A stretch of 64,000 nucleotides of DNA, from NCBI RefSeq assembly GCF_003732425.1, contig NZ_MOBX01000001.1:25402-89401 (forward strand), given 5' to 3'. How positions within the stretch are numbered: position 1 is the first letter of the stretch; every line of letters starts with the position of its first letter. The notes below the pieces were generated by a model. The model worked only from the letters and a program-made list of their open reading frames with translations. It did no database searches and was not told the origin of the DNA. The stretch comes from Pseudomonas fluorescens. Its GTDB lineage: Bacteria > Pseudomonadota > Gammaproteobacteria > Pseudomonadales > Pseudomonadaceae. Positions 38,993 through 52,848 of the stretch are shown piece after piece. Made by a program: the position numbers and the translations under genes.

Positions 38993-40846
38993 ATGCTCAA
39001 ACGCCTTGCCTGGCTGGCGCTCTGTGTCTGCGCCCCGCTGTCCGCCGCGCCCCACATCGACCCTCAACGTTTGCAGCAACTGGCCAACGACCGCTTCTGG
39101 ATTTCCCTCGGTCACTACGAAACCGCCAAGCTTGGCGGCTGGCGCAGCTATGTCAGCGACAAGAAATTCTTTCTGGCGCCCGATGGCAATGAACATCCCG
39201 ACCGCGAACTGGCGGCCACTGTGCAAGCGCTATACGCCCCGGCCAGCCTTGGCGAGCAACATGCGCAGTGCGTTTATCCGGCGCGCACTCGCTGGCTGAA
39301 AGCGCAGCTCAACCTGACCGATCTGCCGACACCCGAGTGCGCCGAGTACAAAAAATGGTTCAAGGACGTCTCGCCGCACAGCGCGGTGATGATCTTCCCG
39401 GCGGCGTACTTGAACAGCCCGTCATCGATGTTCGGCCACACCCTGCTGCGTATCGATCAGGCCGATGTGCAGGCCGACAAAACCTCGCTACTCAGTTACG
39501 CGATCAACTTCGGCGCTTACATCGAAGGCTCGGACAACAGCATTCTCTACGCCTGGAAAGGCTTGATGGGCGGCTATCCCGGGCTGTTCGCGCTGGTGCC
39601 GTATCAGGAAAAACTCTCGGAATACCGCAGCCTGGAAAACCGTGATCTGTGGGAATACCGACTCAACCTGAGCCAGGAAGAAACCGCGCGCATGGTCGAA
39701 CATGTGTGGGAGTTGAAGCAGATTCAGTTCGACTATTTCTTCTTCGATGAAAACTGCTCCTATCGCCTGCTGGAGTTGCTGCAAGTCGCCCGGCCAAGCC
39801 TGCGCCTGACCGAACAATTCCCGTTGACCGCCATTCCCACCGACACCGTCAAAGCGGTGAAGGAAGCCGGGCTGGTGGAAAGTATCGAATACCGCCCGTC
39901 CCGCGAGCGCGAACTGCTCAGCCGTGCCGAGCCATTGAACAGTGACGAACAGCAATGGGTGCTGAAAGTCAGCGCCGATCAGCAGCAATTGCAGGATCCG
40001 GCGTTCAAAGCCCTGCCCCGTGCCCGTCAAGCATTGATCATCGACGCGGCATATCGCCTGGAACGCTACCGCGCCAACGGCCAGGAGCGCGATCCGCAAC
40101 GGGCACAGCGCAGTTTCGAACTGCTGCGGGCGATCAACAAGAACCCGGCGCCGGAGCTGGAGATCCCGCAACCGGGCTTGCCCGAAGACGGCCACGAATC
40201 ACGCACCTGGCAGGCCGGCCTCGGCACCCGTGGCGACCGTGCGTTCGGTGAGTACGGTTTGCGCATGGCCTATCACGATCTCAACGACAACGCCGAAAGC
40301 TTCCCGCTCGGCGCGCAGATTGAAATTCTGCAAATGAAACTGCGCCAGTACGAAGGCAATCACTGGCAGTTCCAACAACTGGATCTGGCGACGATTCGCT
40401 CGCTGACACCGCGCAATGAGCTGCTGCAGCCGTTGTCATGGCAGGTCACCGGTGGCCTTGAGCGGGTACCGGGCAAGCACGATGACGAAACGCTGGTCAG
40501 CCATGTGAATGGTGGCGGTGGCGGCACTTGGGCGTTGGGTGATGACGTATTGGGTTTTGCCCTCGGCACCGTGCGCGTTGAACACAACAATGATTTCGCC
40601 GAGTTCGTCTCCCCGGCCGGCGGATTCAATACCGGCGTGTTGTGGAAAAACCCGTTGGGCAATCTCAGTCTGGAAGCCAAGGGTGATTACTTCTTCAATG
40701 GCGAAGTGCGCCGTAGCCTGAGCCTGAACCAGCAGTGGGAGTTGTCGCGCAACCTGGGTTTGCGCCTGAGTGCGCAGCGTGAGTTCAGCCATCTCGCCAC
40801 GCCGGAAACGGAAGTCATGCTCGAAGTGAAGTGGTATCACTACTGA
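38993..40846 (+). CDS. DUF4105-family exported protein
   Basis: 617 residues with a signal peptide (about 1-20, LCVCAPLSAA). The DUF4105 core lies at about 110-290 and includes the SSMFGHTLLRID and DENCSYRLLELL blocks, where a His and a Cys resemble a papain-like NlpC/P60-type site; that link is inferred. A C-terminal region of about 250 residues alternates polar and apolar positions and ends in aromatic YHY, suggesting an outer-membrane beta-barrel. Start ATG 38993; the ribosome site is poor. Probably an outer-membrane enzyme of unknown substrate. Confidence 0.87.
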   Translation: MLKRLAWLALCVCAPLSAAPHIDPQRLQQLANDRFWISLGHYETAKLGGWRSYVSDKKFFLAPDGNEHPDRELAATVQALYAPASLGEQHAQCVYPARTRWLKAQLNLTDLPTPECAEYKKWFKDVSPHSAVMIFPAAYLNSPSSMFGHTLLRIDQADVQADKTSLLSYAINFGAYIEGSDNSILYAWKGLMGGYPGLFALVPYQEKLSEYRSLENRDLWEYRLNLSQEETARMVEHVWELKQIQFDYFFFDENCSYRLLELLQVARPSLRLTEQFPLTAIPTDTVKAVKEAGLVESIEYRPSRERELLSRAEPLNSDEQQWVLKVSADQQQLQDPAFKALPRARQALIIDAAYRLERYRANGQERDPQRAQRSFELLRAINKNPAPELEIPQPGLPEDGHESRTWQAGLGTRGDRAFGEYGLRMAYHDLNDNAESFPLGAQIEILQMKLRQYEGNHWQFQQLDLATIRSLTPRNELLQPLSWQVTGGLERVPGKHDDETLVSHVNGGGGGTWALGDDVLGFALGTVRVEHNNDFAEFVSPAGGFNTGVLWKNPLGNLSLEAKGDYFFNGEVRRSLSLNQQWELSRNLGLRLSAQREFSHLATPETEVMLEVKWYHY

Positions 40847-40869
40847 TCTGAAGCCCGACAAATTCCCCC

Positions 40870-40959
40870 TGTGGGAGCGAGCCTGCTCGCGAAAGCGGTG
40901 GGTCAGTCAGCATCCTTGTTGAATGACCGATTGCATTCGCGAGCAGGCTCGCTCCCACA
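40870..40959. repeat. REP pair (BIME) after the DUF4105 gene
   Basis: Inverted copies of GTGGGAGCGAGCCTGCTCGC at 40870-40893 and 40936-40959. Confidence 0.93.
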
Positions 40960-41065
40960 TTGGTCTTGTGGTGTTAATGGATTTTTCACGGGGCTTCGAC
41001 AGCCGTGTCATGAATCAGCTTCTAGACTTTCCCCATAAGCCGGAGAACCGGTGCGGGAGAGTGCG

Positions 41066-41422
41066 ATGTGGCGGTGTACGGGGTTGCTGGGTGTGGTGCT
41101 GTTCCTGGGCGGTTGCCAGACCACCCATGAAGATCTGATCGCCAAGGGTTATCCACCGGCCTTTGCCGACGGCTTCGATGACGGTTGTGTCAGTGGCCGT
41201 CAGGCGGCCGGTTCGATCAGCGGTGAGTTTCGCAAGAATGTGCCGCGCTATCTCGAGGACAAGCAATACGCCGAAGGCTGGACTGACGGCTTTCGCCAGT
41301 GTCAGGCGATGCTGGAAAACCAGGATCGCGAACAATATCGCAACGAGCATTGGGACGAACGCGAACGCGCCTGGCAGCAACAGAAAGACCAGGACGCCGG
41401 GCGGGCCTATCGCTCGCAATAG
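41066..41422 (+). CDS. Small lipoprotein of unknown function
   Basis: 118 residues. Lipoprotein signal ending FLGGC (Cys17), then a GYPPAFADGFDDGCVSGRQAAG segment that looks like a glycine-zipper-free, aromatic-rich repeat pair (AFADGFDDGC versus YAEGWTDGFRQC). The rest is charged. Start ATG 41066 behind GGGAG. It precedes the GreA-like gene by 70 bases. Confidence 0.85.
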   Translation: MWRCTGLLGVVLFLGGCQTTHEDLIAKGYPPAFADGFDDGCVSGRQAAGSISGEFRKNVPRYLEDKQYAEGWTDGFRQCQAMLENQDREQYRNEHWDERERAWQQQKDQDAGRAYRSQ

Positions 41423-41492
41423 GTCGTTTCCAGACATCCAGTGAAACCAAATGCCTGCGAGCATGGCCCAAACCTCATACGAGGAGGACACC

Positions 41493-43414
<1,922 letters not shown>

Positions 43415-43522
43415 TTATGAAATTAAATGGTGCACAGGATATAAATCAGCTCGCTTTTTGGCCTGATTTCGCACCTGAATGGGGAGGCGAAATACAAATG
43501 ATGCACCAACAGTTACACCGCT

Positions 43523-43587
43523 TTCGCGAGCAGGCTCGCTCCCACATTTGCAATGCATTCCCCTGTGGGAGCGAGCCTGCTCGCGAA
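43523..43587. repeat. REP pair (BIME) upstream of gdhA
   Basis: Inverted copies TTCGCGAGCAGGCTCGCTCC (43523-43546) and GTGGGAGCGAGCCTGCTCGC (43564-43587) with a short 17-base spacer, between ettA and gdhA. Confidence 0.93.
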
Positions 43588-43619
43588 TGCCGCGACTCGG
43601 TCTCACTGAAGAAAAAAGG

Positions 43620-43655
43620 CAAAAAAAAACGGAGCCCGAAGGCTCCGTTCTTTTA
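43620..43655 (-). terminator. bidirectional terminator after ettA
   Basis: A 9-bp stem AACGGAGCC/GGCTCCGTT with loop CGAA is flanked by nine A on the left (T-run on the minus strand) and CTTTTA on the right. Confidence 0.92.
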
Positions 43656-43670
43656 TGCAACCAACCCGAA

Positions 43671-45335
<1,665 letters not shown>

Positions 45336-45462
45336 GGAGAACCTTGGGTCAGTGACAGATGAATGATTGCAGCGCAGGCGAAGCCCGGCCAGACCATGCG
45401 CGTCGTTCACTTGATGGTTATCAATGCGTGCGCGCTGAAAAAGTCTGAGTCTAGGAGCTGGA

Positions 45463-45604
45463 CCAGACGCTGTTAAAACGTAACGAGCGAAGGAAAGACA
45501 AGGCGAAAACAGGCGAGGACGCGGAGTTTACGGGTTGTAAATGAGCAGTCCGAGCCTGTTTTCAACGCAGTATTTCCGAGCGCAGTAGTTTTAACAGTGT
45601 CTGG
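45463..45604. mobile_element. MITE-like palindromic element, 142 bp
   Basis: Terminal inverted repeats of 17 bases (45463-45479 and 45588-45604; CCAGACGCTGTTAAAAC against CCAGACACTGTTAAAAC, one mismatch) bound a sequence that is an imperfect palindrome throughout. An inner perfect 10-bp pair GAAAACAGGC/GCCTGTTTTC lies at 45505-45514 and 45554-45563, and TTTAC/GTAAA sits at the centre. There is no coding potential. It resembles non-autonomous miniature elements common between Pseudomonas genes. The remainder of 45336-45760 holds no gene I can support. Confidence 0.75.
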
Positions 45605-45760
45605 GCTCCCGCGTAACCGGCAAAGCTACCTTAATGACCGGTGGCAGTCCAGCCGCGCGGGGCTGGCACTTCGCCACGACTCAAGGCATGCTAGCCGCCC
45701 TTTGGGCGTCCGGCTTATAGTGCACGTCGCGCCAGTCCAGCCAAATCGCAGGATCACAGC

Positions 45761-48700
45761 TTGTCCAATGTCACTCCGCCAGCTTCTGTGAGCAGCACCC
45801 CACCGGCGCACGGCTCGTCCCTGCGCGGTACATTAAAGGGTGCGCTGGCGACGCTCGTGCTTTTATTGCTGGCATTGCTGTTCTGGCAACTGCTCGATCA
45901 ACTGCGCGAAACCCAGAAAAACCAGCGTCAGTACACCATCGATTACACCGCCGACCTCGCCTCGCAGGTCAGCCTGAACATGGCGCTGAACGCGCAAATC
46001 GCCCTCAATCTGCTACCGATCGTCGAACAACCGCAATCAGCCGACGAACAGCAGCAACTACTGCGCAAACTTCAGAAATCGCTGCCGGATCTGCGCAGCC
46101 TGGCGTTGCTCAGCCCTTCCGGCAGAATCCTCAGCGACAGCAGCACCGACAGCTCCGACGCCAGCTACCTCACCGAACTGGTACGCCGCAGTCACGCCCA
46201 GGCGCACTATTTCAGCAACGCCGACGACGGCTCAACCGTGCACCTGTTATTGCATCAGGCCAGCGGCAGTACCCGCGGCTATTGGGCTTTGCGCCTGACG
46301 CCGACGTTCTTCGACTCGCTGACCAAACAGAATGAAGCCAGCCTGCGTCCGCTGTGGCTGGTGGAAAACCGTATCAACCATCAGATCATCAGCCGCGAAG
46401 AATCGCTGTCATCGGCCAAGCCCGGTGTGCTGAGCCCGGACGATCTGGCCAACACCGTGCTCACCGTGCCGCTGAGCAGCAGCGACTGGCAATTGCGTGG
46501 CCTGTTCGACCGCCAGCGCGTGCTCGAAGAGTTGCTACCGGCGTTTATCGGCAAATGCCTGCTGGGCCTGGCGTTTTCCATGCTGCCGGTGATCGCTCTG
46601 CTGAACATGCGCCGCCGTCAGCGCCAGTTGCATGAAGGTCGCCGGCGCTATCAGGACATTTTCGAAGGCACTGGCGTTGCCCTGTGCGTGCTGGATCTAT
46701 CCGGGCTGAAACAGTTTTTCGACAAGGCGCAAATCCAGACCAGTGATCAGCTCAAGGCCTGGCTTGACCAACCGCACCAACGCCAGCAATTGCTCCAGGA
46801 GCTGCGCGTCACCGAGGTCAATCAGGTTGCGCTGCAACTGCTCAACGTCAACTCGTGTGAGCACGCCTGGCAACTGTTGATCGACGGCCATCCGCAACGT
46901 CAGTGTGCGATCGGCAATCAAGTACTCGACGCCGTCCTGCAGCAACAAAAGCAGCTGGAACTGGAAATCAAACTGCCGGACATCAATGGCCGCGACCAGC
47001 ACCTGTGGATGGTGTTGCGCCTGCCGACCGAGCAGCACGACTACAAAGCGGTGATCCTCAGCATCAACGACATCACCAGCCGCAAGCTGATCGAACTGTC
47101 GCTGCTCGAACGCGAAGGTTTCTGGTCGGACGTGGTGCGCACCGTGCCGGATCACCTGTATGTGCAGGACGTGATCAGCCAGCGGATGATTTTCAGCAAC
47201 CACCACCTCGGTCAGACCCTCGGCTACAACCGCACCGAACTGCACCAGATGGGCGAGTATTTCTGGGAAATCCTGCTGCACCCGGAGGATGCGGATTACT
47301 ACCATCGCTCGCGGCAGACGCAGCGTCACGCCGGTTACAGTCAGTTGCTGCAATGCCAGTTGCGCTTCCGCCATCGCGACGGCAAATGGCGGCGTTTCGA
47401 TATTCGCGAACAGGCGCTGGCCCGCGACAAACACGATCAGGTGACGCGAATCATCGGTGTGGCCAAGGACATCACCGAACAGATCGAAGCCAGCGAATCG
47501 CTGCGCGACAGCGAGCAGCGCTATCGCATGCTCGCCGAAAGCATCAGCGACGTGATTTTCTCCACCGACAGCAAGCTCTCGCTGAACTATGTCAGCCCGT
47601 CGGTGCAGGCCGTGCTGGGTTACGACGCCGAGTGGATTTTCCAGAACGGCTGGCAATCGACCATCGCCAACCCGCAGCAACTGAGCGGCATTTACACGCT
47701 GATGGATCGGGTCAGCAAGGCGCTGGACAAACCCGAGCAACTGGCGGTGTTGCGCAATCAGGTGCAGACGCAATTGTTCCTGTTCGACTGCCTGCGCGCT
47801 GATGGCCGCAAGATCCCGATCGAGCTGCGTCTGGTGCTGGTGTGGGACGAACACGGGGCGTTTGAAGGCGTGCTCGGTGTCGGCCGCGACATCAGTCAGC
47901 AGCGCCGCGCCGAAAAAGACCTGCGCATGGCCGCCACGGTATTCGAGCACTCGACCTCGGCGATTCTGATCACCGACCCGGCCGGTTACATCGTCCAGGC
48001 CAACGAAGCCTTCAGTCGCGTCAGCGGTTACGCGGTGAGCGAAGTCCTCGACCAGTTGCCGAACATGCTCACAGTCGATGAACAGCAGGATGCGCACCTG
48101 CGTTACGTGCTCAAGCAATTGCATCAGCACAGTACCTGGGAAGGCGAAGTCTGGCTCAAGCGCCGCAACGGCGAGCATTACCCGGCGTGGGTCGGCATCA
48201 CCGCCGTGCTCGACGACGAGGGCGATCTGGCCAGTTACGTGTGCTTCTTCAGCGACATCAGCGAACGCAAGGCCAGCGAACAGCGGATTCACCGCCTCGC
48301 CTACTACGACGCTCTGACCCATTTGCCGAACCGCACGCTGTTCCAGGATCGCCTGCACACCGCGCTGCAATCGGCCGAGCGGCAGAAGTCGTGGGTGGTG
48401 TTGATGTTCCTCGACCTCGACCGTTTCAAACCGATCAACGACTCCCTCGGCCACGCCGCCGGCGACCGCATGTTGAAAGACATGGCCACGCGCCTGTTGG
48501 CCTGCGTCGACGATGACGACACCGTGGCGCGCATGGGCGGCGACGAGTTCACCTTGCTGCTGCAACACCGCTCCAGCCGCGAGCTGGCGCTGAACCGGGC
48601 GATTCATGTGGCCGAACAGATCCTCGGCAGCCTCGTCCGGCCGTTCGTGCTTGAAGGCCGCGAGTTCTTCGTCACCGCCAGTATCGGCATCGCCCTGAGC

Positions 48701-49609
48701 CCGCAGGACGGCAACGAACTCAGCCAGTTGATGAAAAACGCCGATACGGCGATGTACCACGCCAAAGAACGCGGCAAGAACAACTTCCAGTTCTATCAGG
48801 CCGACATGAACGCCAGTGCGCTGGAACGTCTGGAACTGGAAAGCGACTTGCGCCATGCCCTGGAGCAGAACGAATTCGTCCTGTATTACCAGCCGCAGTT
48901 CAGCGGCGACGGCAAACGCCTGACCGGCGCCGAAGCGCTGTTGCGCTGGCGCCATCCGCGCCGTGGACTGGTGCCGCCGGGGGATTTCATTCCGGTGCTG
49001 GAAGAGTTGGGTCTGGTGGTGGACGTCGGCGACTGGGTGATCAGCGAGGCGTGCCGTCAGTTGAAGACCTGGCACCAGAATCGTGTACGCGTGCCGAAGG
49101 TCTCGGTGAACATCTCGGCGCGGCAGTTCTCCGATGGCCAGCTCGGCACGCGGATCGCCACGATCCTGCGCGAAACCGGCCTGCCGCCAGCGTGTCTGGA
49201 GCTGGAACTGACCGAAAGTATCCTGATGCGCGAAGTCAGCGAGGCGATGCAGATTCTCGCCGGGCTGAAAAACCTTGGCCTGAGCATTGCGGTCGACGAC
49301 TTCGGCACCGGTTACTCATCGCTGAACTACCTCAAGCAATTCCCGATCGACGTGCTGAAGATTGACCGCACCTTTGTCGATGGCTTGCCGTCCGGTGAGC
49401 AGGACGCGCAGATCGCCCGGGCGATCATCGCCATGGCGCACAGCCTGAACCTGGCGGTGATCGCCGAGGGCGTGGAAACCCATGAGCAGTTGGACTTCTT
49501 GCGCGAACATGGCTGCGATGAGGTTCAGGGGTATCTGTTCGGGCGACCGATGCCGGCGGGGCGGTTTGAGGCGCAGTTCAGCAATGATGCGCTGTTCATG
49601 TTCGACTGA
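45761..49609 (+). CDS. morA: MorA-type membrane sensor with PAS, GGDEF and EAL domains
   Basis: 1282 residues. One N-terminal helix (about 30-50), a periplasmic sensory region (about 55-250), a second helix near 270, several PAS/PAC modules (about 290-850), then GGDEF (motif intact, residues 926-930, MGGDEF) and EAL (motif at 1058-1060 in [23 protein letters not shown] and KIDRTFV also intact). Both c-di-GMP synthesis and breakdown are possible. The RxxD inhibitory site five residues before GGDEF is absent (DDDD instead). Start TTG 45761 behind AGGA. In P. putida and P. aeruginosa MorA controls flagella and biofilm, and is next to glyA as here. Confidence 0.9.
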   Translation: MSNVTPPASVSSTPPAHGSSLRGTLKGALATLVLLLLALLFWQLLDQLRETQKNQRQYTIDYTADLASQVSLNMALNAQIALNLLPIVEQPQSADEQQQLLRKLQKSLPDLRSLALLSPSGRILSDSSTDSSDASYLTELVRRSHAQAHYFSNADDGSTVHLLLHQASGSTRGYWALRLTPTFFDSLTKQNEASLRPLWLVENRINHQIISREESLSSAKPGVLSPDDLANTVLTVPLSSSDWQLRGLFDRQRVLEELLPAFIGKCLLGLAFSMLPVIALLNMRRRQRQLHEGRRRYQDIFEGTGVALCVLDLSGLKQFFDKAQIQTSDQLKAWLDQPHQRQQLLQELRVTEVNQVALQLLNVNSCEHAWQLLIDGHPQRQCAIGNQVLDAVLQQQKQLELEIKLPDINGRDQHLWMVLRLPTEQHDYKAVILSINDITSRKLIELSLLEREGFWSDVVRTVPDHLYVQDVISQRMIFSNHHLGQTLGYNRTELHQMGEYFWEILLHPEDADYYHRSRQTQRHAGYSQLLQCQLRFRHRDGKWRRFDIREQALARDKHDQVTRIIGVAKDITEQIEASESLRDSEQRYRMLAESISDVIFSTDSKLSLNYVSPSVQAVLGYDAEWIFQNGWQSTIANPQQLSGIYTLMDRVSKALDKPEQLAVLRNQVQTQLFLFDCLRADGRKIPIELRLVLVWDEHGAFEGVLGVGRDISQQRRAEKDLRMAATVFEHSTSAILITDPAGYIVQANEAFSRVSGYAVSEVLDQLPNMLTVDEQQDAHLRYVLKQLHQHSTWEGEVWLKRRNGEHYPAWVGITAVLDDEGDLASYVCFFSDISERKASEQRIHRLAYYDALTHLPNRTLFQDRLHTALQSAERQKSWVVLMFLDLDRFKPINDSLGHAAGDRMLKDMATRLLACVDDDDTVARMGGDEFTLLLQHRSSRELALNRAIHVAEQILGSLVRPFVLEGREFFVTASIGIALSPQDGNELSQLMKNADTAMYHAKERGKNNFQFYQADMNASALERLELESDLRHALEQNEFVLYYQPQFSGDGKRLTGAEALLRWRHPRRGLVPPGDFIPVLEELGLVVDVGDWVISEACRQLKTWHQNRVRVPKVSVNISARQFSDGQLGTRIATILRETGLPPACLELELTESILMREVSEAMQILAGLKNLGLSIAVDDFGTGYSSLNYLKQFPIDVLKIDRTFVDGLPSGEQDAQIARAIIAMAHSLNLAVIAEGVETHEQLDFLREHGCDEVQGYLFGRPMPAGRFEAQFSNDALFMFD

Positions 49610-49627
49610 AAGCCTGTTGAGAGGCCG

Positions 49628-49730
49628 AAAAGATCGCAGCCTTCGGCAGCTCCTACAGGAATTGATGTCGGTCACAATATGCGGGATCAGCTCCGATTAC
49701 TGTAGGAGCTGCCGAAGGCTGCGATCTTTT
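49628..49730. repeat. REP pair of the GATCGCAGCC family
   Basis: Inverted copies AAAAGATCGCAGCCTTCGGC (49628-49656) and its reverse (49701-49730), about 44 bases apart, downstream of morA. Confidence 0.92.
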
Positions 49731-49861
49731 CAGGCCGGTAAAAGCACCGCACATCTGTCATGAACGCCACTTGTCTGCGACATGATGTCGTTTCATATGC
49801 CATCCAAAACCCATTGGGTTAGAATGCCCCCCTTTTCTGCCCCCGATCCTTGAGGACCGCC

Positions 49862-51115
49862 ATGTTCAGCCGTGATTTGACTATTGCCAAGTACGACGCC
49901 GACCTTTTTGCCGCCATGGAGCAAGAAGCTCAGCGCCAGGAAGAACACATTGAGCTGATCGCTTCGGAAAACTACACCAGCCCAGCGGTGATGGAAGCTC
50001 AAGGCTCGGTCCTGACCAACAAATACGCTGAAGGCTACCCAGGCAAGCGTTACTACGGTGGCTGCGAGTACGTTGACGTGGTTGAGCAACTGGCCATCGA
50101 CCGCGCCAAGGAACTGTTCGGCGCCGATTACGCCAACGTTCAGCCGCACGCCGGTTCGCAAGCCAACGCCGCTGTTTACCTGGCTCTGCTGCAAGGTGGC
50201 GACACCATTCTGGGCATGAGCCTGGCCCACGGCGGTCACCTGACCCACGGCGCCAGCGTTTCCTCCTCCGGCAAGCTGTACAACGCTGTGCAGTACGGCA
50301 TCGACGCCAACGGCCTGATCGACTACGACGAAGTCGAGCGTCTGGCGGTTGAGCACAAGCCAAAAATGATCGTGGCCGGTTTCTCTGCCTACTCGCAGAT
50401 TCTGGACTTCCCGCGCTTCCGTGCAATCGCTGACAAGGTTGGCGCTTACCTGTTCGTCGACATGGCTCACGTGGCCGGTCTGGTTGCCGCTGGTGTTTAC
50501 CCGAACCCGGTGCCTTTCGCTGACGTCGTGACCACCACCACGCACAAAACCCTGCGCGGTCCACGTGGCGGCCTGATCCTGGCGCGCGCCAACGCCGAAA
50601 TCGAGAAGAAGCTGAACTCCGCAGTATTCCCGGGCGCCCAGGGTGGCCCGCTGGAGCACGTGATCGCCGCCAAAGCGATCTGCTTCAAGGAAGCGCTGCA
50701 GCCTGAGTTCAAGGCCTACCAGGAACAAGTGGTGAAGAACGCCCAGGCCATGGCCGAAGTGTTCATCGAGCGCGGTTTCGACGTAGTCTCCGGCGGTACC
50801 AAGAACCACCTGTTCCTGCTGTCGCTGATCAAGCAGGACATCTCCGGTAAAGACGCCGACGCGGCTCTGGGCAAAGCGTTCATCACCGTGAACAAGAACT
50901 CGGTACCAAACGATCCACGCTCGCCGTTCGTCACTTCCGGCCTGCGTTTCGGTACTCCTGCCGTGACCACTCGCGGCTTCAAGCAAGCCGAGTGCAAAGA
51001 GCTGGCTGGCTGGATCTGCGACATCCTGGCTGACCTGAACAACGAAGCGGTGATCGACGCCGTTCGTGAGAAAGTCAAAGCCATCTGCAAGAAACTGCCG
51101 GTGTACGGCGCTTAA
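49862..51115 (+). CDS. glyA: Serine hydroxymethyltransferase
   Basis: A PLP enzyme that converts serine and tetrahydrofolate to glycine and methylene-THF. 417 residues; PLP lysine in [13 protein letters not shown], and [17 protein letters not shown] and SGLRFGTPA are all present. Start ATG 49862 behind TTGAGGA; an upstream ATG at 49850 is in frame but lacks support. No PurR site or glycine riboswitch is seen in the upstream 130 bases. Confidence 0.98.
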   Translation: MFSRDLTIAKYDADLFAAMEQEAQRQEEHIELIASENYTSPAVMEAQGSVLTNKYAEGYPGKRYYGGCEYVDVVEQLAIDRAKELFGADYANVQPHAGSQANAAVYLALLQGGDTILGMSLAHGGHLTHGASVSSSGKLYNAVQYGIDANGLIDYDEVERLAVEHKPKMIVAGFSAYSQILDFPRFRAIADKVGAYLFVDMAHVAGLVAAGVYPNPVPFADVVTTTTHKTLRGPRGGLILARANAEIEKKLNSAVFPGAQGGPLEHVIAAKAICFKEALQPEFKAYQEQVVKNAQAMAEVFIERGFDVVSGGTKNHLFLLSLIKQDISGKDADAALGKAFITVNKNSVPNDPRSPFVTSGLRFGTPAVTTRGFKQAECKELAGWICDILADLNNEAVIDAVREKVKAICKKLPVYGA

Positions 51116-51140
51116 TCGCGACGTTAAATCTGCAGCATGA

Positions 51141-51172
51141 AAAACCGGCCAAGTGATTGGCCGGTTTTTTTT
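51141..51172 (+). terminator. terminator of glyA
   Basis: A 12-bp stem AAAACCGGCCAA/TTGGCCGGTTTT with loop GTGA and eight T in all. Confidence 0.94.
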
Positions 51173-51188
51173 CGCCCCTGATTTCCCG

Positions 51189-51272
51189 TGTAGGAGCTGC
51201 CGAAGGCTGCGATCTTTTGATCTGGATCTTAAAAACAAGATCAAAAGATCGCAGCCTCCGGCAGCTCCTACA
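51189..51272. repeat. REP pair of the GATCGCAGCC family
   Basis: Inverted copies GTAGGAGCTGCCGAAGGCTG (51189-51219) and GATCGCAGCCTCCGGCAGCT (51239-51272), with a short spacer that itself contains GATCTGGATC. Confidence 0.93.
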
Positions 51273-51363
51273 TGCGGCTCTGGCCGCTGGTCAGACCGGT
51301 CATGCCAATTTCACGATTTTCACTTGTCATCCCGAAAAAACCGAGCGTAGACTGCGCCTGCAC

Positions 51364-51390
51364 TGGACATACCGGTAAGACCACAATAAT
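51364..51390 (+). promoter_or_regulatory. candidate promoter with embedded FadR-type operator
   Basis: TGGACA (51364-51369) and AATAAT (51385-51390) are 15 bases apart. Between them GGTAAGACC (51374-51382) has the GGT-N2-GACC core of FadR-subfamily GntR operators. This is a plausible site for the regulators encoded just downstream, but the spacing is short and the match is small. Confidence 0.35.
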
Positions 51391-51451
51391 TAAGTCCTGA
51401 ATCTGATGCGCCCAGCGCACGGCAGCCAGGACACCGACCAGGATTCCTCCC

Positions 51452-52765
51452 ATGCTCAGATGGTGCTCGCGTTCAATCTTCCTTCAAGTGGTTCTCGGAC
51501 TGGTGCTCGGCATCGTCTGCGGGCTGACCCTTCCTGAATACTCGGCCCAGCTCAAACCGCTCGGCGACGGTTTCATCAAACTGATCAAGATGCTCATCGG
51601 CCTCATCGTGTTCTGCGTGGTGGTCAGCGGCATCAGCGGCGCGGGCGATCTGAAGAAGGTCGGGCGCATCGGCCTCAAATCGGTGATCTACTTTGAAGTG
51701 CTGACCACCATCGCTTTGGTGATCGGCCTGGTCTTCGCCTTCAGCACCGGCATCGGCAGCGGCGCGAATATCCATCTCGAGCAACTGTCTGCGGCCGACA
51801 TGGGCGATCTCGCCGAACGCAGCCAGCACATGCACACCACCACGCAATTCCTCATGGACCTGATCCCGACCTCGGTGATTGGCGCCTTCGCTGACAACAA
51901 CATTCTGCAAGTGCTGCTGTTCTCGGTACTGTTCGGCAGCGCCTTGAATCTAGTCGGTGAAGCGGCCTCCGGGATCTCGCGACTGATCAACGAACTGAGC
52001 CATGTGATCTTCCGCATCATGGGCATGATCGTGCGTCTGGCGCCGATCGGCGTGTTCGGCGCTATCGCGTTCACCACCAGCAAATATGGCCTTGATTCCC
52101 TGCAACATCTGGGCAGTCTGGTCGGTTTGTTCTACCTGACCTGCATCGCGTTCGTCAGCGTGATTCTCGGTCTGGTAATGCGTGCTTCCGGCCTGCGCAT
52201 GTGGCCGCTGTTGAAATACCTGCGTGAAGAACTGCTGATCGTCATGGGCACCGCATCGTCCGACGCGGTGCTGCCACAGATCATGCGCAAACTCGAACAC
52301 CTCGGTATCGGCAGCTCGACCGTCGGCCTGGTGATTCCGACCGGTTACTCGTTCAATCTCGACGGTTTCTCGATCTACCTGACCTTGGCCATCGTGTTCA
52401 TTGCCAATGCCACCGGCACACCGTTGGCCATGACTGATCTGCTGACGATTCTGCTGGTTTCGCTGATTACCTCCAAAGGCGCCCACGGCATTCCCGGTTC
52501 GGCACTGGTGATTCTGGCGGCCACGCTGACGGCGATTCCGGCAATCCCGGTGGTCGGCCTGGTGCTGGTGTTGGCGGTGGACTGGTTCATGGGCATCGGC
52601 CGGGCACTCACCAATCTCATCGGCAACTGCGTCGCCACCGTCGCCATCGCCCGTTGGGAAAAAGACATCGACGTGCAACGCGCCAACAAAGTACTCAGCG
52701 GTCAGCAGGGCTACACCTTTCAACCGCGTAAAGCAGCAACTCCGGCGCACCAGCAGGAGTTCTGA
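51452..52765 (+). CDS. Dicarboxylate/amino acid:cation symporter (DctA-like)
   Basis: 437 residues of the DAACS family, about eight membrane helices plus two re-entrant hairpins. Family blocks are present: GTASSDAVLPQI (serine-rich hairpin), IPTGYSFNLDGFSIYLT, SKGAHGIPGSALVILAATL and LTNLIGNCVATVAIARW. It resembles DctA but departs from it at several positions (TASSDA for TSSSES, NLDGF for NLDGT), so the substrate may be another small carboxylate or amino acid. RBS AGGA precedes ATG 51452. It precedes two GntR regulators on the same strand. Confidence 0.9.
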   Translation: MLRWCSRSIFLQVVLGLVLGIVCGLTLPEYSAQLKPLGDGFIKLIKMLIGLIVFCVVVSGISGAGDLKKVGRIGLKSVIYFEVLTTIALVIGLVFAFSTGIGSGANIHLEQLSAADMGDLAERSQHMHTTTQFLMDLIPTSVIGAFADNNILQVLLFSVLFGSALNLVGEAASGISRLINELSHVIFRIMGMIVRLAPIGVFGAIAFTTSKYGLDSLQHLGSLVGLFYLTCIAFVSVILGLVMRASGLRMWPLLKYLREELLIVMGTASSDAVLPQIMRKLEHLGIGSSTVGLVIPTGYSFNLDGFSIYLTLAIVFIANATGTPLAMTDLLTILLVSLITSKGAHGIPGSALVILAATLTAIPAIPVVGLVLVLAVDWFMGIGRALTNLIGNCVATVAIARWEKDIDVQRANKVLSGQQGYTFQPRKAATPAHQQEF

Positions 52766-52780
52766 TTTCAACCCCGTGGG

Positions 52781-52809
52781 CGCTGCCGCACGTTGCGATC
52801 TTTTGATCC
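52781..52809. repeat. single degenerate REP of the GATCGCAGCC family
   Basis: CGCTGCCGCACGTTGCGATC followed by TTTTGATCC, a decayed single copy between the symporter and regulator genes. Confidence 0.6.
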
Positions 52810-52848
52810 TGCTGGCGGCGGCACCCTCGGGCTCACGGAGCAAGACCA

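Noticed and set aside
49736..49861. Riboswitch or PurR site in the glyA leader
   Set aside because: No aptamer-like paired core or purine-repressor palindrome was found; only a TAGAAT box is visible.
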